Source of the DNA: Crambe crambe
Lineage: Eukaryota; Porifera; Demospongiae; Poecilosclerida; Crambeidae
Length of the DNA stretch: 64,000 bases
Direction of reading: 5' to 3'
Assembly: GCA_963924555.1 (NCBI GenBank)
Contig: OZ004592.1
Coordinates: 5,704,001-5,768,000 of the forward strand
Below are positions 1 through 8,183 of this stretch, one piece after another. The notes below the pieces were generated by a model that made no database searches, was not told where the DNA came from, and worked only from the letters and a program-made list of their open reading frames with translations. Every line of letters begins with the position of its first letter. The stretch's first letter is position 1. The position numbers and the translations under genes are program-made.

Positions 1-578
1 TGGAAGGCGAGACGCTTCGTTGTAGAAGCAAGAGAGACAGGTAACGGCGGTAATGAAGCATGATACTCTCGACTATCTGTTTTCCAGCTGCTATCGATAT
101 CACACACGCATGCGCATCGTCGTCATATATGACGTCATAGTACTAAGACTTAGTTTATTATTTTCGAGGATTCTGATCGACTACGAAAAAAACGAAAATA
201 AAACCCCATCGAAAATTTATACGATTACGGTATGTGAGTATGTGTTTTAATAGCCTTGAGGGGAAGTTTGTCTGACATTGGCTATAGGACTTAGCATTCC
301 CAAAGTGTACTTACTTGAAGTGTGTGATGGCTTTGAAAATGGTTTACATTGTGTTCTCAATAAACTGTTGTGCAAACATTATGATATCTTAACTGGATAA
401 CGTACATATTAGTTCTTATTTATGAGATTGAAGCCACAATAATTATTGTCAGCAGCCTGTAATGAAATCTGTGCATTGTGCATGCATACTAAGTTCAGGT
501 ATTGTAGTGTTGCAGTGTTGCATGCATATATTATAGAGCAGCTGTTCTGTGCTATAGTTTATATATATCAGACAACTA
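1..578. other. Upstream flank of first transporter copy; no gene recognised
   Basis: No coding region is supported in this stretch. From about 250 to 578 it is nearly identical to 9,955-10,310, the upstream region of the intact transporter copy at 10,311. The duplication that made the broken copy at 579 therefore carried its promoter region along. The first 250 bases have no counterpart elsewhere in the window that I can see. Confidence 0.6.
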
Positions 579-1655
579 ATGGCAACTAAGAATGCTTCAA
601 CTTTACGCAATGTCTCCAACGTGACCCAGGACAGTAGCATGGTGAGACATCCACCTCTCTCCAGAGCTGGACCTAGACCGATAATCTCCGTGACGAAAAA
701 GTTACGTTTACCTCGCTACAATTTCAAAATTTTCAGGAGCAAAGGTGCTCTCATAGCACTACTGCTGTGCTTCTGTGCACTCTTTGTGTACAACTTACTC
801 ATGCTTCATCTCCCCATCACTGCATCTCCACTCCTTGATGGCAATCTTGCTGTTAATATGGGCCTCTTCCTGTACCCAGTGTCTGGTTGGTTGGCTGACG
901 TTCATTTTGGAAGGTATATGGAGTCATCAAGTGGAGTCTTCGCTTGCTGTGGTTTGCGTCAATCACGTTCTGCTCAATATATACTCTGTTAACGTACTTG
1001 CCTTTACCATCTAAATCACTTCTCACCATGAAGTGGATTTTTTTCCTATTCAGTTCTTTATGCCTTGGTGGTGTACAGTCCAACATGGCTCAGTTTGCCG
1101 TAGACCAGCTTGCAGATGCATCCTCTGATGAAATCACCTCACTTATACGCTGGTTCTTTTGGGTGTGGTTCCTGAATGAAGCTCTTGTGAACGTTTCTCA
1201 AGTTTGCATCTGTCATCAGTACAAACTGGTGGCTCTTTTATTACTCCCAGCTTGTCTCAGTTTTGCACTCTGCATTGATTTTTTCTTCAGACATTTTGGC
1301 ATGTAGTAAGTGTGATCGCTGCTGGTAGCTTCTTTGCTGGATTGATCATTAACATTGATTCACTTCGCTATAACATGGCGCAACATTTCCAAGACTACAA
1401 TTTCGTACATGAAGATAGAGGCAGTAGCTGTGATCGTAACTTTATGAGGAGCTGATTTGTTGTGGAGCATTCTTGAGCCTGCTTTTTGGTTGTGTGTGTC
1501 CCCATATATGAATTTATGTGCATCCAGTTCTCAAGAGATACTTCAATCCATCCATCTTGAAGAAATTTTCGATTGGAATTGTCTTCACTCTGTTAGGGCT
1601 GTCAGGATTTTTGTGCATAGAGGTCATAGGGCATCACCAAGACAACTACAATAGC
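579..1655 (+). pseudogene. Broken POT/SLC15-like transporter copy (copy 1)
   Basis: This is a close duplicate of the intact copy at 10,311-12,023, with the same start (MATKNASTLRNVSN). It carries several lesions. There is a 2-bp insertion near 915, just after the GWLADVHFGRY motif, which shifts the frame. A 199-bp internal deletion lies at about 1,290, where the text jumps from the counterpart of 11,019 to that of 11,219. A small deletion lies near 1,453. The 3' end is lost where a mobile element begins at about 1,654. The last 130 or so codons are absent and do not reappear downstream. Several short open frames inside it are only fragments of this gene. A full-length functional protein is impossible. 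Confidence 0.9.
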
Positions 1656-2575
1656 CAACAATCCCTACATATACGTCGGGTAGCTTCAGATTATAGTGTA
1701 GTAATGTACGTATATGTAGGGATTGTTGGCTGGATATACAGAACAAAGATTGATCCTTGTTTCCTTACTTTTTTGAGCAGTGGTCTCCCTACATCTTTTT
1801 TCATTTCAGGAAATGATTTTTCCCTTACTTGTTCCTGGTCTTTTTTCTTCTCTTTTATGGTTTTAGCTTTCATTCTTCTATGTGTATGCAGGGATAGATG
1901 AAAGAAGAATAGTTCTCCAATAGCATACCAGCCCACGAGTCAAGGTGTTGTGTCATTGTTGTATACTTGGAGGTCGAAGATGTTGAAATAGAGTCTACCG
2001 GTAGATGGATTGGTGAATCTTAATCCCCGAGTTCATGCAGTAGTCTATCATCATTATCTAGGGCTAGCTAGCTAGTATGAGATAGCTGAGTAATATTATA
2101 ATTTCGAATAATTGGATATCAAATACATGCGCATGCGTATTATAGAAAAGATGGCTTCCTAATTGAATTAGTCGAGTGCTGTGCTCCGTGGTGTCTCCTT
2201 TTTCATCGACTCTTTTGAGGATCAACGAGTAGAAAAGATCGTAGTTCGTAGAATTTGGAGTGGATTTATCCAGAAATCATAGTTGTAGCTTGAGTGGTTC
2301 GAGAGATATGGTTGTCTAAGAAGAATAATAATAATAATAATAGAGAAGAAGAAGAAGAATCTAGCGATTTACCTGCTTGCCGTATTTCTGAAACGGTAAG
2401 CTCCCTGGTCCTGAAACTTGGTCTGCACATTGTAGTAGGCTCTAGTAGGCTGGATAATCATTCACAGTAGCTTTTGTTAGGTCTAAGTGGGGGAACTAAA
2501 ATTTCACGTCTATAGGCGGCGCGCGCGGCTGTCCGAGTCATCCCTACATAGAGAGTGCTACCGCACTCTCTGATA
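1654..2575. mobile_element. Dispersed non-coding element, copy A (ends transporter copy 1)
   Basis: The element begins exactly where homology to the transporter stops. It opens with a hairpin of two perfect 23-bp arms (1,654-1,676 and 1,708-1,730, core CAATCCCTACATATACGT). It runs to a second short hairpin near 2,545-2,572 (AGAGAGTGCTACCGCACTCT). Related sequence recurs at 12,730-13,300 and 19,890-20,510, with shared internal stretches such as the one around TCTACCGGTAGATGGA. No transposase frame is seen, so it is probably a non-autonomous DNA element. The element family is not identified, and the right boundary is approximate. Confidence 0.65.
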
Positions 2576-2757
2576 AAGGAATCTCACTCACTGTAAGCCC
2601 TTTGGGAAATATATTCTGTTATTACTTCAAATAGAAAGATAAATAAATATCATTGTTTACATAGTTTCATTCGAACAGTACTTTCAGTTTCAGACTTGTC
2701 CATGCATGCATGGCATAATATCGATTTGATTTGTACCTAGTGAATTCATACTCAACC

Positions 2758-4473
2758 ATGGCTACAAGAGGAAATCTGAGTCTACAAAATGTTTCCCACT
2801 CTGCTCAGTCTCCTGAAACAGCTGTGCCAAGACCAAAAATCTCTGTCACTAGGAAATCCTTCCACCCTCGTTACCAGTTCAAGATTTTCAAGAGTAAAGG
2901 GGCCATTATTGTGCTGTTCTGGTGTTTCTGCATCATGTTTATCTTCAATTTTCTATCACAGGACCATCCCAAGTTACTTGTTCGCTACACAAAAGTGACT
3001 GGCAGTATCGTAGTCAACATGGGTGTTTTTTTGTATCCAATATTCGGTTGGCTGGCTGATGTTCACTTTGGTAGGTACAAGACTATCAAATGGAGTCTGA
3101 GGCTAATGTGGCTTGTTTCAATTCTCTTCTGCCTTGCCTCTATCGTTGAATCGTCCATTACAATACAATTACAACACAGTGTGAAGAAAAAGTTATATAC
3201 TGCCATGAGATGGATTTTGTATATATCTAGTGCTCTGTGCCTTGGTGGAGTATATACTAATATGCCTCAATTTGGTATTGATCAGCTTATCGACGCATCA
3301 TCGAATGAGATCACTTCATTCATACGATGGTTCTGTTGGGTGTTGTTCCTGGCTGAGTTATTGGTCGGCTTATCTCAAACTTGCATCTGTCACCAGTATG
3401 AGTTGGTGGCTCTCTTATTACTCCCAGCCTGCCTCAGTTTTGCACTGTGCATTGATGTTTTCAATGGATTACTTGTCAAACTGCCTACATCTAAAAATCC
3501 ACTTACACTAATCTTCCGAGTGCTGAAGTACGCCATAAAGAACAAGTACCCTCGTCTAAGGAGTGCCTTTGCCTACTGGGACAGTCAGCATTGTTCTAGA
3601 CTTGATCTTGGCAAGAGTAAATATGGAGGACCATTCTCTACGGAAGAAGTGGAAAATGTGAAGACGTTTTGGCGTATTTTTGGTGTAATTATCATTGCTA
3701 CATTCTCAGTCGGATTGTATATTAACAGTTCTTCTATTCGCTCTAAATTGATATTTCATTTCCAAAGTGAGAATTTCGTGCCTGAAGATAAAAGTAAGGA
3801 TTGTGACCACATCTTTATGAGAAGCTGCTTCCAAAGATTAGCTGTGGATGCATCTGGAGCTGGCTTTTTGGTGGTTTTTTTCCCACTCTACGAGTTTGTC
3901 TTCCATCCTACCTTCAAGAGATACATCAGCATATCTATAATGAAAAAGTTTTTCATTGGCATTGTCTTCATTCTGTGTGGTCTCTTGGGATATATGACCT
4001 TAGAGTTCATAGGTCATCACCAAATAGGTCACAATGACACCGTTGATTGTTTATTATCAGTGAAGCATTACTACGATGACAATGTGCTCCCACTGAGGTA
4101 CGAATGGACAGCGATTCCCAATGTACTCACTTATATCGGCGATTTCATTCTTTTAGCATCAGGTGGAGAGTTCCTTTGTGCTCACTCACCTTACTCCATG
4201 AAGGGGCTTTTATTTGGTATCATGTTTGGAGCAATCGGGTTCTTCACCATACTTTTGTATGGTCTATTGAGCCTTGTTTATTTGCTTATCAAGCGGTTTC
4301 CACCCAGTCACTATGGGTGTGGCATTTGGTACATGCTCTCTATCTTGGTCCTTTACTTGCTTTCTTTATTTTCTTTCTATGCCATTTACAAATGGTACAT
4401 GAAGAGGCTCAAGAAACGGAACCTGCAAAATGAGCAGTTGATTGGAAGTGAGCATGTTCTCATAGGACAGTGA
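2758..4473 (+). CDS. POT/SLC15-like multispanning transporter (copy 2)
   Basis: Single-exon gene of 571 residues. I place the start at the ATG at 2,758 (ACCATGG context, same as its sister copies); an in-frame TTG 27 bases upstream is not a likely start. About twelve hydrophobic segments follow a 50-residue basic N-terminus. Two features point to the proton-coupled oligopeptide transporter family of the major facilitator superfamily: GWLADVHFGRY after the second or third segment, and FGIDQLIDAS followed by a helix beginning SFIRWFCW, which match the two POT signatures. The ExxER proton/substrate motif expected in helix 1 of typical POT proteins is absent, so peptide transport is not assured. 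It probably lies in the plasma or an endomembrane. It is about 97 percent identical by eye to the copies at 14,089 and 21,773. No intron interrupts it, unlike the genes in the right half of the window. Confidence 0.85.
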   Translation: MATRGNLSLQNVSHSAQSPETAVPRPKISVTRKSFHPRYQFKIFKSKGAIIVLFWCFCIMFIFNFLSQDHPKLLVRYTKVTGSIVVNMGVFLYPIFGWLADVHFGRYKTIKWSLRLMWLVSILFCLASIVESSITIQLQHSVKKKLYTAMRWILYISSALCLGGVYTNMPQFGIDQLIDASSNEITSFIRWFCWVLFLAELLVGLSQTCICHQYELVALLLLPACLSFALCIDVFNGLLVKLPTSKNPLTLIFRVLKYAIKNKYPRLRSAFAYWDSQHCSRLDLGKSKYGGPFSTEEVENVKTFWRIFGVIIIATFSVGLYINSSSIRSKLIFHFQSENFVPEDKSKDCDHIFMRSCFQRLAVDASGAGFLVVFFPLYEFVFHPTFKRYISISIMKKFFIGIVFILCGLLGYMTLEFIGHHQIGHNDTVDCLLSVKHYYDDNVLPLRYEWTAIPNVLTYIGDFILLASGGEFLCAHSPYSMKGLLFGIMFGAIGFFTILLYGLLSLVYLLIKRFPPSHYGCGIWYMLSILVLYLLSLFSFYAIYKWYMKRLKKRNLQNEQLIGSEHVLIGQ

Positions 4474-4884
4474 TGTGGTTATGGAGAGATAACAATGTGT
4501 GTAGTTCTTAACAGATTCCAAAAAAACTTTCAGTGTTTTCTTATATATAGCTACTGTCTACTGTCAAACAACTACAGTAATTGATGATTACTTATGAACT
4601 CTGATTATCCATTAGTCAATTCAGCTGACACCTCTGTTTCCTTTCAACCTCTTTTTATTAACACAAAATCAACAAAAACTTTACTTTAAACCAGCTGGTC
4701 ATGTTTTTAACCCAGCTAGTCGTTGTTGTACTTTGACTTTTAGACTGATTTTATCAATAATTGTGTGAATACAATGCTCCTTTCAGATTTATCCCAAGTC
4801 AGTAACTGGACCTCTATTGATATGAAACGTCGAGACTTTCCCAAGGTACTTTCAGCATTGCTGGCTCTTCCATAGAAATTTGTT

Positions 4885-5040
4885 ACACTTGAACCTCCTA
4901 ATAATGGACACACTTGGGACCCAACCTTTTGTCTGTTGTAGTGAGGTTGTCTCCTTTTGGAGGTAGAATGTAGATTGTCCTTTGTTGAGAGGTTTGTCCT
5001 CTTTCAGATTGTCCCTAATGAGAGGTTCCAGTGTAACTGG
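4885..5040. mobile_element. Small dispersed element of the 'GGAACCTC' family
   Basis: About 150 bp, with GAACCTCC at the left end and GAGAGGTTCCAGTGTA at the right end as imperfect inverted ends, and internal motifs such as GTTGTCCTTT or TTGTCCTCTTTCAGA. Similar sequences occur in this window at about 16,722-16,873, 30,395-30,500, 36,373-36,475, 44,785-44,945, 47,765-47,945, 48,815-48,960 and 55,828-55,965, several in introns. Probably a MITE; no coding capacity. Confidence 0.65.
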
Positions 5041-5189
5041 CATTGTATTGTACTCACACACCTTCACACTGAATCCACATGCAGGGGAACACATACAACA
5101 TGAGCATAGATTTAACCTGCGACAGCTCTGGCAATGACTGTTTGCCTTCAATCATAGCAGATGAGTACTGGATCAAGGCAAGTTTTAAA

Positions 5190-5570
5190 CATTTATTATA
5201 AGTCCAGGGCTCACAGTAACACTCTAGTATTATCCGGACATGATTATCTAATAGCAATTTTAAGAGTATAGCTATAATAGAAAAATTAGTCGGACAAGGG
5301 CAGAAAATGACCGGATAAATGAAGAAATTGACTGGAAAATGCCCTGTGACCGACTGTTATTGTGAGCACTGTAAGTCTTGTATAAAAATAGCCTAATCAA
5401 ATGTGCACGTTGCATATTATCTGGGCCTGGGCAAGTAAAAATGGACCAGAGAAATTGTCCAGGTCTTTATAGCACCTATGAGAGCTATAATAGAAATTTG
5501 ACCAACAAGCGACATGGAAATTGACAGCCTGTTATCATGAGCACTACACTTATAGTTATCTTCTCATATT
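5190..5570. repeat. Two small inverted-end repeats in gene X intron
   Basis: One repeat spans about 5,200-5,380, with inverted ends around GGGCTCACAGTAACA and TGTTATTGTGAGCAC. A second spans about 5,420-5,545 (CTGGGCCTGGGCAAG to ATCATGAGCAC). Both are also present at 17,035-17,375 in unit 2. They look like old MITE insertions inside the last intron. A run of about 18 C bases follows at 5,578-5,599 and forms part of the polypyrimidine tract before the last exon. Confidence 0.5.
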
Positions 5571-5819
5571 CATTCCCCACCCCCCCCCCCCCCCCCCCAG
5601 GTAACAGGGCTAAAGGATGTGTTAATGGATTACTATGTGACTGCAATAGATGCTAGAGGGAACACCAAGAAGACTGACATCTACCATGTGTATGTAGGTA
5701 GTGGTGATGCTACATGCAACCAGTAACTATGCTAACTGTTATAGAGCGTAATAATTTATTTTTGATGATGTCTACTGCGATTATTTCTCCAATAACACTG
5801 GTTACTACCTAATGTGGAC

Positions 5820-6100
5820 CCCCTGAAATTTCTAATAATAATGATAATAATTGTGTCCCCCATATCCCTTCAATTACCAATAGCTACTTGAGCCATTAAC
5901 ACGAATAATTTCATGGGTACTAAACCTTTGCCGGTCCCTTTAAAGTGTCCACAATAGGGGTCCCTTTAAAAGGGAAGGGTCCTCCACATTGACGGGTCCC
6001 TTTAAAGTGCCCACAATGGAAGGGTCCCTTTAAAAGTGTCCACATTGAGGGGGGGGGGGGGGTACCAAAAGTCTCCACATTTAGGGGTTCCACTACTGTG
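5820..6100. repeat. GGGTCCCTTTAAA minisatellite-like block (unit 1)
   Basis: Irregular tandem units of roughly 30 bp, built on GGGTCCCTTTAAAGTGTCC and CACATTGAGGGG, end in GGTTCCACTGTGATAC. The same block follows the transporter region at 17,640-17,935 and 24,285-24,500. Its right end resembles the end of the GGAACCTC element family, so it may be a related element with expanded internal repeats. Confidence 0.6.
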
Positions 6101-6124
6101 ATACAGTGGATTGCAGTGATCTTG

Positions 6125-6258
6125 CAACATGAAATTCAGAACACCAAACCAAAATTTACATAGCTTCCTTTTTAAGTAGCCCAACTCCAAAGCCACAATT
6201 AAGTCCTTTGAAAAGGAGGCTATGTAAATTTTGGTTTGGTGTTCTGAATTTCGTGTTG
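6125..6258. repeat. Near-perfect 40-bp inverted repeat, present in unit 1 only
   Basis: The arms are 6,125-6,164 and 6,219-6,258 and differ at one base. The loop is 54 bases. Units 2 and 3 continue across the same point without it (compare 17,925-17,945), so it is a recent insertion of a fold-back MITE or a local inverted duplication. A transcript through it would form a stable hairpin of pre-miRNA size, but nothing else supports an RNA gene. Confidence 0.75.
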
Positions 6259-6704
6259 TTGGTTACTTTTCTGTAAACTAGTCACTTATTACCACTCGAG
6301 AATCAAGTGTCTTTTCCTAATTATTGAGTAGTCTTCATAGTATACTATTCTCACTGAGATGTGGTGATGATAAAGATGTAGAGAATGTCATGATGTGTCT
6401 TACAAACCTCTTCTAGTGGTATTTTGTAGAATCACATCACTTCTCTTAATAGATGTCTTTTATGGTGAATTTACATCTTCCCCATATTAAAGCACGACTC
6501 ATCCATTTATAGTGCTTGAATTTCCATTATGGAATGGAAAATAATGTTTATAGGGTAATCCATTTGGTTCTAATAATGGAACTGGGACTTTTATGGGAAC
6601 TATGAGTATGAATCAACCATCATGAATAATAAATGAACACGGATGATGTATTGTGGTAATGGACTAATAGTTGTCCCTATTACCAAGTATAGTGAAGTTT
6701 GACC

Positions 6705-6712
6705 TATAAAAG
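6705..6712 (+). promoter_or_regulatory. TATA box of exonuclease copy E1
   Basis: TATAAAAG lies 40 bases before the start codon of E1. The same box is kept at 18,370 (E2), 19,534 (E2b), 25,000 (E3), 29,824 (E5) and, as TATAAGAG, at 32,102 (E6), always 37-65 bases before the start. The 5' untranslated region must be very short. Confidence 0.6.
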
Positions 6713-6751
6713 TGTTAGATGATTAGCTGGTCACTTTGAGAAAACCACGAG

Positions 6752-7130
6752 ATGGCTTCTGGGAAACGCTACATGTCGGTTGATGTTGGGTGTGTTGACA
6801 ACAGGCGTGTGCCACGATGCCAGAGATGTCTATTTTGTGGCTGTCGTTGATGGAAATGAACGGCAAAGAAAGTCAAACCAGAAAAACCAGTCGGGCATCC
6901 AGGGGAGATTTGGACTGTGCAGAGATGTGATAGCAGAAGTGAAGGCCCTTCTTGGACATGACGTGGTATTAGTGGGTCAAGGGATCCAGTCCAATATCAA
7001 CTGGCTGCACCTTCACCAGGGAGTGGATTATGCAGAGACAGTGGATCTGGCTGAAATGTTCAAGACCTACAACAGTCGCTATGGTAGATATAACTATTAC
7101 AGTCTGAGCCAACACACTGATTCATTCTGG
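6752..7130 (+). pseudogene. Broken REXO4/ISG20-like exonuclease (E1)
   Basis: The start MASGKRYMSVDV is intact. The catalytic Glu of the first exonuclease motif is changed (DVE to DVG). A 1-bp insertion follows at once. Two internal deletions remove parts of the region equivalent to residues 37-60. The exon 1 end (GATTCATTCTG|gtaag) matches that of E6 rather than the clean copies. No second exon is found downstream; its place is taken by an unrelated exon at 7,480-7,598. Non-functional. Confidence 0.85.
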
Positions 7131-7479
7131 TAAGTTTTATATGTGACGATTTAGATGAGTCTGTGGATAGCTACCAGACGCATAATCCCCCACAAAATAC
7201 TAATAGATTTTTAATACTTTCAGTCATTGCTCATATGCCACCAAGTTCGTAGAACAGTCAGTCACATGACGTCCTCATTATCCAATCACCGTACTCTGTC
7301 CATATCATACATAATTTACAGGAGCAAGTGTGCCGATCAGACTCCTCCCACTGATTGGACATTACAGCGGTCTCTGCCATGGAACCCAGGTGCCTGTGGC
7401 ATGGGAGAACTCTGGGTGTATAAGTGCACACCCATGCCTAAGTAGGCGGAGTCACCACTTCCGATATCCTCTCAGTGAC

Positions 7480-7598
7480 TTCTACATATGGACCTTCATT
7501 TATGATGTTTCTGGTATGAAATCCGTGCTCTTCAACTACAGGATGGACAAGGATGGTGTCAATCCAATAGATGACAATGCAAATGAGGTTCATCTGTC
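7480..7598 (+). pseudogene. Stray gene X exon
   Basis: An open frame ending in a good donor (CTGTCAG|gtatgc) encodes SDFYIWTFIYDVSGMKS followed by YRMDKDGVNPIDDNANEV. In style and reading phase it would fit just before the first gene X exon at 4,787. Its position downstream of those exons suggests it belonged to a neighbouring copy that lost its other exons. Whether it is ever spliced is unknown. The stretch 7,130-7,480 before it has no recognisable gene. Confidence 0.4.
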
Positions 7599-7880
7599 AG
7601 GTATGCAAGTGGCTTCTCTAGATCCAATTCTGAAATTAATACATGTAGATAGCCATAAAGTGAGAAAATGATAATAATTTGTTACAACTTGCTTTGTATG
7701 CTAGTTTTTTAATATGTGTAAGTTCATTTTTGTAGTGGAAGTGACTACGAATAGTCTGTTCCAATTCCAAATAATGTACATGTGATATTTCCAGGTAGAA
7801 GTTCAGTTTTGTACTGTGAGCTTTTGGTCATGTGTTTAACAGCTAATTCTAACATCCTTCCATGAGATATGGGAGCAGAA

Positions 7881-8082
7881 TTGGCCAGAGAGGGCATTGG
7901 GATTATCACATGCTTTTTAATTTCCTGGGATACTGATGTAGGTTATATAAACATTGTAAAAGCATAACAAGTTTCAATTGGCCAGAGAGGGCATTGGGAT
8001 TATCACGTGCTTTTTATTTTCCTGGGACACTGATGTAGGGATGTAGGTATATAAAGATCGTAAAAGCATAACAAGTTTCAGT
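7881..8082. repeat. Two-copy direct repeat upstream of transporter copy 3
   Basis: Copy one is 7,881-7,977 and copy two 7,978-8,082. They are about 90 percent identical, and each contains a TATA-like TATATAAA (near 7,944 and 8,048). The repeat sits about 100-300 bases before the ATG at 8,184, so it may duplicate the core promoter of that gene. Confidence 0.7.
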
Positions 8083-8183
8083 ATAATGAAAGGTTATCCA
8101 ACAATAGCTTGTGCAGCAGCTGAATGTTTGGATTCTGTGCTGAATGTTGTACATAGAGTTAGTCTTTATTTTGAGTGATAAAA

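Larger units (their letters stand above)
4787..5725 (+). pseudogene. Gene X remnant: last three exons only (unit 1)
   Basis: Three exons read through in one frame: about 4,787-4,844 (ends KRRDFPK), 5,092-5,177 (GNTYNMSIDLTC to ADEYWIK) and 5,601-5,725 (VTGLKDVLMDYYVTAIDA to a TAA). The middle intron begins AAG|gcaagt, a GC-AG intron, and this is kept in the second copy at 16,917-17,424. The sequence resembles a beta-sandwich (Fn3/Ig-like) module at the end of secreted carbohydrate-active proteins, but I do not recognise the gene. No start or upstream exons lie in front; the transporter is there instead. An exon that would fit immediately upstream in the protein lies downstream, at 7,480-7,598. 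It is probably a truncated copy carried along by duplication. Confidence 0.6.
2675..7130. repeat. Segmental duplication unit 1 (transporter - gene X tail - exonuclease)
   Basis: Gene order and intergenic sequence here repeat at 13,550-19,167 (unit 2) and, with a replacement in the middle, at 21,050-25,792 (unit 3). Each unit has the transporter, then the last exons of gene X, then a stretch with GGGTCCCTTTAAA repeats, then an exonuclease preceded by a TATA box. Similarity extends through non-coding DNA, so this is duplication of whole segments rather than retroposition of single genes. Boundaries are approximate. Confidence 0.8.

Noticed and set aside
2731-2757. Upstream TTG as start of transporter copy 2
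   Set aside because: Sister copies start at the ATG in ACCATGG. Non-ATG starts are not expected in this organism. The same applies to the GTG at 8,175 and the TTGs upstream of 2,758 and 29,886.
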